From the NCBI GenBank assembly GCA_913057985.1, contig CAJXPL010000005.1, positions 39,415-103,414 of the forward strand: a stretch of DNA of 64,000 nt, in the 5' to 3' direction. The DNA comes from an uncultured Synechococcus sp. (GTDB lineage Bacteria; Cyanobacteriota; Cyanobacteriia; PCC-6307; Cyanobiaceae). A program made the position numbers and the translations under genes. The notes under the pieces are model-generated. The model searched no databases. It was not told the origin of the DNA and saw only the letters and a list, made by a program, of their open reading frames with translations. Below are positions 29,794 through 38,784 of the stretch, in pieces. Position 1 is the first letter of the stretch; the number at the start of each line of letters is the position of its first letter.

Positions 29794-30675
29794 ATGGCGG
29801 TGCAACCGGAACGTGTGGGGATCGTCGGTCTTGGATTGATCGGAGGGTCCCTTGGTCTGGACCTTCAGGCGCGTGGATGGACGGTGCAGGGCCTCGTGCA
29901 TCGTCAGGCCACGGCGGATCGCGCCATGGCCCGTGGGCTGGTGGGGGCGGTGTCGACCGATCCCAGCTGCCTCTCGGGTTGCGACCTGGTGATCCTGGCG
30001 TTGCCCATTCCCTTGCTGCTGAACCCACCGGATGAGCTCATTGCGGCCCTGCCTGAAGCAGCGGTGATCACTGATGTTGGTTCGGTCAAACAGCCCGTGC
30101 TGGAGGCTTGGCGTCAGCGGCATCCGCGCTTTGTGGCCAGTCACCCCATGGCAGGCACAGCTCAGGCGGGCGTTGAGGCCGGTGTGCTGGATCTGTTCCG
30201 CGGCCGCCCTTGGATCGCGACTCCGGAGGCGGAGACGGACCCGGTTGCTCTGGACCAGGTTCGCGATCTTGCTCTCAGCCTCGGTGGCCATTGGCTCACA
30301 TCCACCGCGTCGCAACACGATCAGGCTGTGGCGCTGATTTCGCACATGCCGGTGCTGGTCAGTGCCGCACTGCTGCGGGCGGTGGGTGACGAACGGGATC
30401 CGGAGATCCGGCGGCTGGCGATGGTGCTGGCGTCCAGCGGCTTTGCCGACACCAGTCGCGTGGGCGGAGGAAATCCTCAGCTGGGGGTGGCGATGGCTTC
30501 CACCAACCGGGATGCGGTGTTGCGCGGATTGGCGGCCTACCGCTGGAGCTTGGAGCAGCTGGAAGACGCGGTTCTCCAGCAAAACTGGTCTCAGCTGGAG
30601 CTGGAATTGCTGCGAACGCAGGCTCTGCGCCCCGATTTTTTGAAGCCACCGGGCGAGGTCAGCTCCGAAAGCTGA
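29794..30675 (+). CDS. tyrA: Prephenate/arogenate dehydrogenase
   Basis: 293 residues from ATG 29794, which puts the NAD(P) fingerprint VGIVGLGLIGGSLGLDLQARGW at residues 8-29; the frame opens at 29749. DLVILALPIP, ITDVGSVKQP, VASHPMAGTAQAG and the substrate-side SHMPVLVSAALL are conserved. It makes tyrosine by oxidising arogenate (the usual cyanobacterial route) or prephenate. Its 3' end overlaps crtD by 17 nt on the other strand. Confidence 0.93.
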   Translation: MAVQPERVGIVGLGLIGGSLGLDLQARGWTVQGLVHRQATADRAMARGLVGAVSTDPSCLSGCDLVILALPIPLLLNPPDELIAALPEAAVITDVGSVKQPVLEAWRQRHPRFVASHPMAGTAQAGVEAGVLDLFRGRPWIATPEAETDPVALDQVRDLALSLGGHWLTSTASQHDQAVALISHMPVLVSAALLRAVGDERDPEIRRLAMVLASSGFADTSRVGGGNPQLGVAMASTNRDAVLRGLAAYRWSLEQLEDAVLQQNWSQLELELLRTQALRPDFLKPPGEVSSES

Positions 30676-32161
30676 GGGGTTGGCCCCGTTCGGCCCTGAG
30701 CTGACGACAGGCGTTGAGGGCCGACAAGCTGACTCCTGCCGTTCCTTCGCCCGGGTGAAGGCTGTCGCCGCAGAGCCAAAGACCGGGCATGGGCGTTCGA
30801 CCTGCCAGGCCGAAGGGGCCGAAGCGGCTGGGATGCTGTCCAAGCCCCCCAACCATTCCATTGGGACGGCCCGTCCAGCCGGCGAAACCCCGTGGCGTTG
30901 CCAGTTCAGCGTGTAACCAGGCTTCGTCTTCAAGCGAGAACCAGCTGTTCAGTTCGGCTTGGATCTGGCTCAGCATTTCCTGCTTGCGCTGCTGGTACTC
31001 CGGCTCCGGCAAGCGGCACCAGTCGCCCGTTGGGGTGAACACGCTGGCAATCAAGGTGGCCTGCCCCTCGGGCGCACGCCCATCGCCCTCGCGGCTGATG
31101 GAGACAAACAGAGGCCCCGGGGATGAGCAGCCCCGCTGGAGGTGGCCTGGGCAGGGATGTGGCAGTGCATCACGCCGCACCGCTCCGTAAAGCACAAGCG
31201 CACCACTCGGTTCATGCAGGTTGTCCAGTCGCTTTCGGTAGCCCCTGGGCAGCTGATCTGGCTCGATCAGCTCCGGCAGGCACTGGGGGGGCAGGCTGCA
31301 GACCACATCGCGGCTGCTGCGTTGGTGTGCCGCGCCCTTGCCGGTGCTGAAGTTCACCAGCCAACCGGATGGGCTGGGCTGCAGCTTGGTGACCCGATGC
31401 TTCAACAACACTGTTCCGCCATCGCGTTCAATCGCGGCCACCAGTTGATTGCTCAGCACCTGCATCGATCCCTCCAGATGCCAGAGCCCGAGCGGTGCTT
31501 GGGCCATCTGCAGGACGGTTGCTCCGTAGAGCGCCGCCGTGCGATCGGCTGGTTCTTGGGAATACAGCTTCAGCTGGAGGTCGAGAAAGCGCCGCAGCCG
31601 GTGATCGTCACCGCACCCACACAGCTGCAACAGATCGGCGATGGTCAGACCTGTGAACAGTCCCGATGCCAGCGTTGCGGGCCGAAGTGCCCGCAGCAAT
31701 GTGCCGAGATCCCAGAGGGAGCGCGGTGTCACCACAGGGTCCTGGTTGGCGAACTGCCAGTTGCTGGCATGCAACTGATGGCAAAGGCTCCAGAAGGCTT
31801 TGCTGCCGGGGAATTGACGCTCACGCTCGGCGGCCCAGGCTTCCGGGTCATGCCAGAGCGAAATGGGAGGGGAGCCATCGCCCAGGTCGACCACACAACC
31901 TGGGTTCAGAAGCTCCGCCGTGGGCAGAGGCATGTCCAGATGCTTCAACAGTCGCGCATGACTGCCTCCGGGCTCCAACCCGGCGACCTGAGTCGCCCCC
32001 ACATCGAACACCCATGGACCACGCCGGAACGTTCCGGCACATCCCCCCGGTTGGTGGTGCGCTTCCAACAGCGTGACGTCAACGCCATCGCGGGCCAGCA
32101 GTGCCGCTGCGGTTAAGCCAGCGATCCCACCGCCCACCACGATCACGCTGGAATCGCTCAC
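30659..32161 (-). CDS. crtD: Carotenoid C-3',4' desaturase CrtD (FAD-dependent)
   Basis: 500 residues of the phytoene-desaturase-like oxidoreductase family. The dinucleotide-binding site is VIVVGGGIAGLTAAALLARDG (GGGIAG at 10-15), followed by LEAHHQPGGCAGTF. The C-terminal FAD signature is GLWLCGDSLHPGEGTAGVSLSALNA. In cyanobacteria CrtD and CrtH/CrtO are closely related; overall size and the neighbouring kinase-like gene favour the CrtD group, which makes myxol-type or related carotenoids. CrtH-like isomerase remains the alternative. Confidence 0.75.
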   Translation of the reverse strand: MSDSSVIVVGGGIAGLTAAALLARDGVDVTLLEAHHQPGGCAGTFRRGPWVFDVGATQVAGLEPGGSHARLLKHLDMPLPTAELLNPGCVVDLGDGSPPISLWHDPEAWAAERERQFPGSKAFWSLCHQLHASNWQFANQDPVVTPRSLWDLGTLLRALRPATLASGLFTGLTIADLLQLCGCGDDHRLRRFLDLQLKLYSQEPADRTAALYGATVLQMAQAPLGLWHLEGSMQVLSNQLVAAIERDGGTVLLKHRVTKLQPSPSGWLVNFSTGKGAAHQRSSRDVVCSLPPQCLPELIEPDQLPRGYRKRLDNLHEPSGALVLYGAVRRDALPHPCPGHLQRGCSSPGPLFVSISREGDGRAPEGQATLIASVFTPTGDWCRLPEPEYQQRKQEMLSQIQAELNSWFSLEDEAWLHAELATPRGFAGWTGRPNGMVGGLGQHPSRFGPFGLAGRTPMPGLWLCGDSLHPGEGTAGVSLSALNACRQLRAERGQPLSFRS

Positions 32162-32211
32162 GACGTCCTGAAGAATCGGGCCATGCTGGCAAGACAGGTG
32201 GCCTGCTGAGG

Positions 32212-33099
32212 ATGAACAGCGAACTGCGCCGGGATCTCACCGCGGAGTATGGGCCGTTGGCGGGGGCTGTCATCACGGATGTCTCCCCCGTTGCTGGTGG
32301 CTGCATTCATCAGGCCTGGAAACTGCTCCTCCGTGATGGCCAGGTGTTGTTTGCCAAAAGCGGTGGCGCCAGCGCTCTGCCCCTGTTTGAGGTGGAGGCG
32401 GAGGCGCTTGAGGCCTTGCATGCCCAAGCTGATGCGTTCTTCTTGGTTGTGCCACAGCCCATCGCCCTGGCAGCACTGCCCCATGGTGCGGTGCTGCTGT
32501 TGCCTTGGTTGGATTGCGGTGGCAGCGACCAAACAGCCCTGGGACGGGGTTTGGCACTGCTGCATCAGGCGTCGATGACTTCCAGCCCAGGTCGGTTTGG
32601 CTGGCACCGTGACGGCTTCATCGGCGCTGGCCCTCAACCGGGGGGGTGGCGCGATGACTGGGGATCGGCCTTTGTGGAGCTCAGGTTGCGCCCGCAACTG
32701 AAAGCTCTTGATGGGTTGAAGCAGGATTCAACAGATCTGGGGCGGTTGCTGCATCACCTTGCTGACCACCTGAATGAGCATCAACCGCGTCCTGCGTTGG
32801 TGCACGGCGATCTCTGGGGTGGGAATGCTGCCAGCCTCAGCGATGGACGGGGGAGCATTTTTGATCCCGCCAGCTGGTGGGCTGATCGGGAAGTTGATCT
32901 GGCCATGACCCGGCTGTTCGGCGGCTTCGGTGAAGCCTTCCGCTCGGGTTATCGGGAGGTGATTCCCGATGCTCCTGGCGCTGACGGTCGGGTGGAGATC
33001 TACAACCTGTACCACCTGCTCAACCACGCCAATTTGTTTGGGGGGAGTTATCTGAGCCAATGCCGAGCCAGTCTTAAAGATCTGGCTCGGCGGCTTTGA
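32212..33099 (+). CDS. Fructosamine kinase family protein
   Basis: 295 residues from ATG 32212. The aminoglycoside-phosphotransferase fold shows in VAGGCIHQAWKLLLRDGQVLFAKSG (ATP site, Lys), the catalytic-loop VHGDLWGGNAAS and the DFG-like SIFDPASWWADREVDLAMTRLFGGF. Bacterial members phosphorylate ribulosamine or erythrulosamine adducts and so start repair of glycated proteins. It diverges from crtD by 50 nt. Confidence 0.92.
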   Translation: MNSELRRDLTAEYGPLAGAVITDVSPVAGGCIHQAWKLLLRDGQVLFAKSGGASALPLFEVEAEALEALHAQADAFFLVVPQPIALAALPHGAVLLLPWLDCGGSDQTALGRGLALLHQASMTSSPGRFGWHRDGFIGAGPQPGGWRDDWGSAFVELRLRPQLKALDGLKQDSTDLGRLLHHLADHLNEHQPRPALVHGDLWGGNAASLSDGRGSIFDPASWWADREVDLAMTRLFGGFGEAFRSGYREVIPDAPGADGRVEIYNLYHLLNHANLFGGSYLSQCRASLKDLARRL

Positions 33100-33102
33100 G
33101 GA

Positions 33103-33489
33103 TCAGCCCAGGTACTCCTTGCGGAGGGTTTGCACACGCTGAACCAGGGCATTGCGCTTGTCGCTGGTGGTGAGGTTCTTCCAGCTCCATTGGCCCACCA
33201 CGACCACTCCCAGCAGTTCCAGCAGGCCAGGAACGATCGGCAGCAGATTGATCGTGTCGAGGATTCCCTTGATCAGGATCTGGGCAATGATCACGGCGGC
33301 AAAGATGCCGACGATCTTGCCGATGCGTCCCATCTGACTCCAGTCGACCTGATCGAGCGTGTCGTTCACCTTGCCCAGCACGTCGCTGTAGCGCTCAGCA
33401 AAGGAGGTGGTGTCCTCCTGAGCGGGAGCGTCGACGGGTGTCGTCACGGTTGAGGCGGCATCCTTTACTTCAGTGGTGGCGTCACTCAT
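33103..33489 (-). CDS. CAAD-domain membrane protein
   Basis: 128 residues from the ATG at 33487-33489; the seven upstream residues are excluded. After an Ala/Thr/Asp-rich tail come an amphipathic segment, two close membrane helices (IGKIVGIFAAVIIAQILIKGIL and LLPIVPGLLELLGVVVVGQWSW) and a basic C-terminal helix. This is the CAAD domain, also appended to some cyanobacterial aminoacyl-tRNA synthetases and related to plant CURT1 thylakoid-curvature proteins. The likely location is the thylakoid membrane. Its ATG forms a CATG palindrome with an in-frame ATG of the divergent JAMM gene. Confidence 0.88.
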   Translation of the reverse strand: MSDATTEVKDAASTVTTPVDAPAQEDTTSFAERYSDVLGKVNDTLDQVDWSQMGRIGKIVGIFAAVIIAQILIKGILDTINLLPIVPGLLELLGVVVVGQWSWKNLTTSDKRNALVQRVQTLRKEYLG

Positions 33490-33553
33490 GAGAACGACTA
33501 AATCCTTCACAATTTCAGCTGAGCGTATCGGTGCGACGGGGTCTACGCCATCC

Positions 33554-34006
33554 GTGCTGCAAATTGATCACCGATGCCACACGGATCTGGCTCGGATTTT
33601 GCTGGCGCCCCACCCCGAAGAAGGCTGCGCCTTGCTGCTGGGACAACTGACGAATTCAGGCTGTTTGAGGCTGACCACGACCTGGCCCTGTTGCAATGTC
33701 TGGGGACGGGGGGCATCCGGTCAGCAGCTTGTCCACGACCGTCGCAGCAGGTTTCTGGTGGATCCCAGGGAGCAGTTGGCAGCCCAGCGATGGGCGCGGG
33801 ATCGCCATCAACGTTGTCTTGGCGTGGCCCATTCCCATCCGGCGGCCGCGCCCGTTCCCTCGCCCCAGGATCGGCGCTTGGGACAAACGGAGAGTCTGAT
33901 GCTGATCCTCTCTGCCTCGCTTGGCCTGCGGGCCTGGTGGCTGCATGGGGACCGCAGTGTGGATGAAATCCCGATTCAGCTCTGGGACACTCACAACGAT
34001 GGATGA
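33554..34006 (+). CDS. JAMM/MPN-domain metallopeptidase
   Basis: 150 residues if started at GTG 33554 (VLQIDH), which gives the usual MPN N-terminus; ATG 33488 would add 22 residues. The zinc-peptidase JAMM motif is complete: Glu23 (PEEGC), His93 and His95 (AHSHP), Ser103 and Asp106 (SPQD). Prokaryotic homologues trim or release ubiquitin-like sulfur carriers such as CysO-, MoaD- or ThiS-type proteins. The stop codon lies inside the start of the MoeB-type gene (8-nt overlap), so the two products are probably made together. Confidence 0.85.
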   Translation: MLQIDHRCHTDLARILLAPHPEEGCALLLGQLTNSGCLRLTTTWPCCNVWGRGASGQQLVHDRRSRFLVDPREQLAAQRWARDRHQRCLGVAHSHPAAAPVPSPQDRRLGQTESLMLILSASLGLRAWWLHGDRSVDEIPIQLWDTHNDG

Positions 34007-35135
34007 CCAACCGATGCTGAGTGCTGATGAGCGGGGGCGCTACGCCCGCCATCTGATCCTTCCCGAGGTTGGTGCTGCCGGTCAATTCCGGTTGAAGACT
34101 GCTTCTGTGCTCTGTGTTGGCAGTGGAGGGTTGGGATCCCCTCTGTTGCTGTATCTGGCGGCGGCAGGCGTGGGCCGCATTGGAATCGTGGATGGAGATG
34201 TGGTGGAGCTCTCCAATCTCCAGCGCCAGGTGATCCACAGCTCCAGCGGGGTTGGCGGCCCCAAGGCCCGCTCAGCCGCAGCGCGGATCCACGACCTCAA
34301 CCCCCACTGCCAGGTGGAGGTGCATGAACACATGCTGGATGTGGGCAATGCTCTGGATCTCATCGGTGCCTACGACCTGGTTTGTGACGGCACCGATAAC
34401 TTCCCCAGCCGGTATCTGATCAACGACGCCTGTGTGTTGCTCGGCAAGCCCCTCGTCTATGGCTCCGTGCAGCGCTTTGACGGCCAGGTCAGCGTGTTCA
34501 ACCGCACGCCGACGAGCCCCAATTACCGCGATCTGCTGCCGGAACCACCTCCGCCGGACGCTGTTCCGTCTTGCTCAGAAGCTGGGGTGATGGGTGTGAT
34601 GCCGGGGCTGATCGGTCTGCTTCAGGCCACCGAAGCGATCAAACTGATCACCGGCATTGGCGAGTGCCTGGATGGTCGGCTGCTGGTGGTTGATGCCCTG
34701 GCGATGCGATTTCGCGAACTCACCCTCCGCGTTGATCCCGATCGACCGAAGGTTGAGAGCCTGATTGACTACCGCCAGTTCTGCCGTCCGGCGTCATCGG
34801 AGATGGAAGCCATCACTGTCATGGAGCTGAAGGCCCTGCTCGACTCCGCTCCAGACGAGATTGCGCTGGTTGATGTGCGCAATCCTGCTGAAGCAGAGGT
34901 GGCTTCGATTGAAGGAAGCCACTTGGTGCCGTTGGCTTCGCTGGAGAGTGGAGAGGCGATCGATCGCATTCGTGCATTGGCAGAGGGACGGCGCCTTTTG
35001 GTGCACTGCAAGCTCGGGGGGCGCTCTGCCAGGGCCGTTGAGCTGTTGGCTCAGCAGGGCATCGCGGCAACGAATGTGACGGGTGGAATTGATGCCTGGT
35101 CTCAGCAGGTGGATCCTGCAATCCCTCGCTACTAA
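33999..35135 (+). CDS. moeB: MoeB/ThiF-like E1 adenylyltransferase with C-terminal rhodanese domain
   Basis: 378 residues from ATG 33999; ATG 34014 is an alternative. The E1-like domain (about 1-250) has ATP site VLCVGSGGLGSPLLLYLAAAGVG and IVDGDVVELSNLQRQVIH, and PEPPPPDAVPSCSEAGVMG. The rhodanese domain (about 280-378) has the persulfide cysteine in LLVHCKLGGRSARA. The CxxC pairs that bind structural zinc in E. coli MoeB are absent (NYRDLL replaces CYRCLF). It should adenylate and thiolate a ubiquitin-like sulfur carrier for molybdopterin, thiamin or tRNA thiolation. No carrier gene is in this window. Confidence 0.9.
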   Translation: MDDQPMLSADERGRYARHLILPEVGAAGQFRLKTASVLCVGSGGLGSPLLLYLAAAGVGRIGIVDGDVVELSNLQRQVIHSSSGVGGPKARSAAARIHDLNPHCQVEVHEHMLDVGNALDLIGAYDLVCDGTDNFPSRYLINDACVLLGKPLVYGSVQRFDGQVSVFNRTPTSPNYRDLLPEPPPPDAVPSCSEAGVMGVMPGLIGLLQATEAIKLITGIGECLDGRLLVVDALAMRFRELTLRVDPDRPKVESLIDYRQFCRPASSEMEAITVMELKALLDSAPDEIALVDVRNPAEAEVASIEGSHLVPLASLESGEAIDRIRALAEGRRLLVHCKLGGRSARAVELLAQQGIAATNVTGGIDAWSQQVDPAIPRY

Positions 35136-35144
35136 ACCCCAGAG

Positions 35145-36293
35145 TTAGTAATCCACCCCTCGCTTCAGGTCGACGCCCTGTTCGGCGTAGTGCTTGTGGC
35201 ACACCATTTCGGAATGGATGCTGGCCAGATCGAAGTAGGCGGGTGGGTTTTTGCAGCGCCCCGTGATGATCACCTCGGTTTCCGCTGGTTTGCGCAGCAG
35301 GGTTTGCAGGATCGGTTCGACGGGCAGCAGTTCCAGGTCGACTGTGGGGTTCAACTCATCGAGGATCACGGTTTTGTAGAGGCCGCTGGAGATGGCGGCC
35401 CGTGCAATCTCCCAGGCCCGCTCGGCTTCCACGTAGTCAATCGGCTCTTGCTGGCCCCGCCAGACGATGGCATCGCGGCCGGAGCGGAGGTGGTCCACCA
35501 AATGGGGATAGCTCTCGCGCAAAGCAGCGATGGCAGCATCTTCGGTGTAACCGCTGCCGCCTTTGAGCCACTGCAGGATCAAGACCCGATGGCTCTTGTC
35601 CTGGCTGATGCCACGCCCGATGGCCTGCAGCGCTTTGCCCAGCGCACTGGTTGATTTGCCTTTGCCTTCACCGGTGTAGATCTCGATGCCGCTGCTCACA
35701 TTGAGAGGCACCACCCGGTTGTCGTTCATGCCCGGACGGCGATGGGCCCGCATCTCGGAGTGGAGGTCGGCCTCACGCACAAGGGGGGCCGGTGCGGCGC
35801 GACCGGTGACGATGATCTCCATCCCCTCCGGCCGGTTGCTGAGGGTGCGCACCACGTCCTCCAGGTCCAGAAGGCCGAGATCGAGCACAGGATTCAGCTC
35901 GTCCAAGACCACCACCGAGTAGAGGGCACTGGCGATCGCACCCTTGGCGATCACCCAGCCCCGCTGGGCTTCGTCGCGGTCGAATCGCGTGGCTTCGTCG
36001 GCGGTGAAGTGATCGGCCCGTCCGGTGCGCAGGTGGTCGATCAGATGTGGGAAACCCTGCTGCAAAGCTTCAATGGCCGCATCCTCGTCGTAGGCCCGGC
36101 CTGGGCCTTTGAGAAAGCGCAACAGCAGCACCCGGGTCTGCCGCTGCTCGCAGATGCCGAGGCCGATGGTGCGCAGCACAACCCCAAGAGCTGCCTGGCT
36201 TTTGCCCTTGCCTTCGCCGTCATAGATGTGCAGCTGTCCATGGCTGCGCTCGCGGCTGTCCGCTGCGGTGACAATGCCGATGCTTCGAGGCAT
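35145..36293 (-). CDS. Tandem-duplicated CobA/CobO-like corrinoid adenosyltransferase
   Basis: 382 residues made of two copies of the CobA/CobO fold in one chain. Copy 1 (about 18-190) has P-loop GEGKGKSQ (26-33) and VVVLDELNPVLDLG. Copy 2 (about 201-382) has P-loop GEGKGKST (208-215) and VILDELNPTVDLE. The usual enzyme is ~180-200 residues and works as a homodimer transferring the adenosyl group of ATP to cob(I)alamin or cobyrinic acid diamide. Both copies keep the P-loop, so the chain may act as a built-in dimer. Marine Synechococcus makes pseudocobalamin, which fits the role. Confidence 0.85.
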   Translation of the reverse strand: MPRSIGIVTAADSRERSHGQLHIYDGEGKGKSQAALGVVLRTIGLGICEQRQTRVLLLRFLKGPGRAYDEDAAIEALQQGFPHLIDHLRTGRADHFTADEATRFDRDEAQRGWVIAKGAIASALYSVVVLDELNPVLDLGLLDLEDVVRTLSNRPEGMEIIVTGRAAPAPLVREADLHSEMRAHRRPGMNDNRVVPLNVSSGIEIYTGEGKGKSTSALGKALQAIGRGISQDKSHRVLILQWLKGGSGYTEDAAIAALRESYPHLVDHLRSGRDAIVWRGQQEPIDYVEAERAWEIARAAISSGLYKTVILDELNPTVDLELLPVEPILQTLLRKPAETEVIITGRCKNPPAYFDLASIHSEMVCHKHYAEQGVDLKRGVDY

Positions 36294-36346
36294 GGGGACA
36301 GCTCTTACCGTTGGAGCCTACCTAGCTCAACTGGTTTTCCCCGCTG

Positions 36347-37174
36347 ATGTTTCGGTTGCAGGAGCCTTTGGCGGATCGAGAGCAGCAGCTGCTGGCGAAC
36401 CTGCGGCAGTGGATGGCAGACCAATCTGCCCTTTGTGTGGCCTATTCCGGTGGAGTCGACAGCACCCTGGTGGCGGCGATGGCCTACGAAGCCCATGGCG
36501 ATGCCGCTCTGGCGGTAACGGGTGTCTCCCCGGCTCTGGCGCCGCATCTGTTGCGGGAAGCCCGTGATCAAGCCTCCTGGATCGGCATCCCGCATCGGGA
36601 GTGTGCGACGGCCGAGTTGAACGACCCGGACTACAGCAGCAACCCCGTGGATCGCTGCTTTGCCTGCAAGCGTGAGCTGCACCAGCACCTTCAGCCCATT
36701 GCCGCGGCGGCTGGAGACGCGTTGGTGATTGATGGGGTCAATCTCGATGACCTCGGTGATCATCGGCCCGGCATTGAAGCGGCCCGACAGGCGGGGGTTC
36801 GCTCCCCCCTTGCGGAATTGTCGATCGACAAATCCACGATTCGTTCGCTGTCACGGGCCCTTGGTTTTCCCTGGTGGGACAAGCCGGCGCAGCCCTGCCT
36901 GGCCTCCCGTTTCCCCTATGGCGAAAGCATCAGCGCTGAGCGGTTGAAGCGGGTGGGTCAGGCGGAAGCCTGGTTGATTGCCAGGGGATTCAGCTCCGTT
37001 CGTGTGCGCTCCCAAGGGTTGGCGGCACGGATTGAGGTGCCCAGCGAGCAGATCCGCGCTGTGCTCGCGCTGGCGGAGAACGAGCCTCTGGTGGAGGCTT
37101 TTCGCTCCCTTGGCTTCACCTCCGTCAACCTGGATCTTGAAGGTCTGGTCAGCGGCAAGTTGAACCGCCGCTGA
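36347..37174 (+). CDS. larE: LarE-like ATP-dependent sacrificial sulfur transferase
   Basis: 275 residues. The PP-loop ATP-pyrophosphatase motif is AYSGGVDST (residues 32-40). VDRCFACKRELH and PAQPCLASRFPYG contain the cysteines; the Cys in PCLASR corresponds to the sacrificial sulfur donor of LarE. LarE thiolates a nicotinic-acid derivative to make the nickel-pincer cofactor of lactate racemase. larA, larB and larC are not in the window, so a different substrate is possible. Confidence 0.85.
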   Translation: MFRLQEPLADREQQLLANLRQWMADQSALCVAYSGGVDSTLVAAMAYEAHGDAALAVTGVSPALAPHLLREARDQASWIGIPHRECATAELNDPDYSSNPVDRCFACKRELHQHLQPIAAAAGDALVIDGVNLDDLGDHRPGIEAARQAGVRSPLAELSIDKSTIRSLSRALGFPWWDKPAQPCLASRFPYGESISAERLKRVGQAEAWLIARGFSSVRVRSQGLAARIEVPSEQIRAVLALAENEPLVEAFRSLGFTSVNLDLEGLVSGKLNRR

Positions 37175-37190
37175 TGTCGCCTGGGCCGGA

Positions 37191-37688
37191 TCAGCTGGGG
37201 AGCTGGCTTGGCGTTTCCACAGGCTCTCTCACCCCAGTGGCAATGGCCGCAGGTGTTTCACGCAGAAAGCTCTTCAGCGCATGGCGTTTCGCTTGAAGCT
37301 CACTGCAGAGAATCGCGCAGGCCTGTTCCGGCATGGTGTGGTCACCACAGGTGAACACATCAACCGCGGCATAGCCGGATTCCGGCCAGGTGTGGATGGA
37401 AATGTGGGATTCCGCCAGCAGGGCAAGGCCTGTGACGCCCTGGGGTTGAAATTGATGGGTGATCAGGTTCAGCAGCGTCGCACCAGCGCCTTTGGCTGCT
37501 GAGGTGATCGTTGTGCGGATGAATGCTTCGTCGTCGAGCCGGCTCGGATCGCAGTCGTAGAGCTCGAGAATGCAGTGTTTGCCGACCATGTCGGTGGCAT
37601 GAATCTCAGGTGCCCCCCATCCCGGGTTGGGATGCAGTTCAGAGAGGGTCTGCTCCATCAGGCGATGAGAGAAAAACAGGTCCGCCAC
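37191..37688 (-). CDS. speD: S-adenosylmethionine decarboxylase proenzyme
   Basis: 165 residues. The self-cleavage site is Glu93-Ser94 in [25 protein letters not shown], generating the pyruvoyl cofactor. This is the small prokaryotic class (SpeH-type). It supplies the aminopropyl donor for spermidine. A start at the internal ATG ([10 protein letters not shown], about 10 residues later) is equally possible. It lies 1 nt downstream of recF on the same strand. Confidence 0.93.
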   Translation of the reverse strand: MADLFFSHRLMEQTLSELHPNPGWGAPEIHATDMVGKHCILELYDCDPSRLDDEAFIRTTITSAAKGAGATLLNLITHQFQPQGVTGLALLAESHISIHTWPESGYAAVDVFTCGDHTMPEQACAILCSELQAKRHALKSFLRETPAAIATGVREPVETPSQLPS

Positions 37689-37689
37689 C

Positions 37690-38784
37690 CTATCTGATCT
37701 TCAGGTCGGGTCTCAGGTCTCTTGCTCCGAGAATTTGGGCCTGCTGCTGCCATCCACCGCCAAAGCCCTCGAGGTGGGTGGCGCTCACCAGGCATTGATG
37801 CGATTCGCCCACGGCCTCAAGCAGAAGCTGCTGGCGGGTTGGATCCAGTTCGGCCAGTACATCATCAAGAAGCAGCAGGGGTGGCTCCCCACAGAGCTGG
37901 GTGACCAGCTCCAGTTCGGCGAGCTTCAGGCCCAGCACCAGCGAGCGCTGCTGGCCAGCTGAGCCAAACCGTCGTGCCGGGCTGCCCCCCAGCAGCAGGG
38001 CGATCTCATCGCGATGCGGGCCCACGCGGCAGCTGCCGAGCCGTTCCTCCTCCTCCCGCTGCTGGCGCAGTTGCTCCTCGATGGCGAGTCGCCAGGGTTC
38101 TTCGGCATCCTCCCCATCGAGCTTGCTGCCGGGCTTGTAGTGCAGTTCCAGGGCTTCTGTGCCCCCGCTCAGGTGGGCCTGCCAGCGTTGGGCGATCGGT
38201 TCCAGCCGATGCAGGGCCCGTTGCCGTCGCCGGTGAATTCGGGTGCTCACCAGCGCCATCTGAACGTCAAATGCGTCGAGCAGTGCATGGCGTTCACCAC
38301 TGGAGACCTGCCTCTGGCGCCAGAGCTGGCTGCGCTGCCGCAATAGCCGGTTCAGCCGCGCCATCAGATCGGCATACACCGGTTCGAGCTGCAGCACGAC
38401 GCGGTCCAGCCATTGGCGGCGTAGGGCGGGTTCACCCCGCACCAGATCAAGATCCAGGGCGCTGAAGCCAATGCAGCGCAGCCGACCAATCAGGTCCAGC
38501 TGCCGATCCAGCAGCTTGCCGTTCCGTTTGGCTTGACGGCCACCTTGGCGGCGCAGTTCCAGCTCCAGACGATCCCCATCCCCCACGTCGGCCCGGATCA
38601 GGGCCTGTGGAGCGTCCCACTGGATCAGATCGCGATCATTGCTGCAGCGATGGGAGCGCAGGCTGCCCAGCAGCTCAACCGCTTCCAGCAGGTTGGACTT
38701 GCCAATGCCATTGGGCCCGATCACCAGAAGGCGTGGCTGCGTCAGTTCCAGCTGCAGAACGGTGTGGTTCCGGAAGCCCTGCAA
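37690..38784 (-). CDS. recF: DNA replication and repair protein RecF
   Basis: 364 residues in the longest frame with a permitted start (TTG at 38782-38784). SMC-like ATPase features are [17 protein letters not shown] (Walker A), the signature [11 protein letters not shown] and Walker [14 protein letters not shown]. RecF loads RecA at single-strand gaps. The TTG start begins at LQGFRN and removes most of the first beta strand ([13 protein letters not shown]) that RecF proteins normally contain. In-frame sequence upstream encodes it but has no ATG, GTG or TTG before a stop, so the true initiation codon is unresolved. Confidence 0.9.
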   Translation of the reverse strand: MQGFRNHTVLQLELTQPRLLVIGPNGIGKSNLLEAVELLGSLRSHRCSNDRDLIQWDAPQALIRADVGDGDRLELELRRQGGRQAKRNGKLLDRQLDLIGRLRCIGFSALDLDLVRGEPALRRQWLDRVVLQLEPVYADLMARLNRLLRQRSQLWRQRQVSSGERHALLDAFDVQMALVSTRIHRRRQRALHRLEPIAQRWQAHLSGGTEALELHYKPGSKLDGEDAEEPWRLAIEEQLRQQREEEERLGSCRVGPHRDEIALLLGGSPARRFGSAGQQRSLVLGLKLAELELVTQLCGEPPLLLLDDVLAELDPTRQQLLLEAVGESHQCLVSATHLEGFGGGWQQQAQILGARDLRPDLKIR

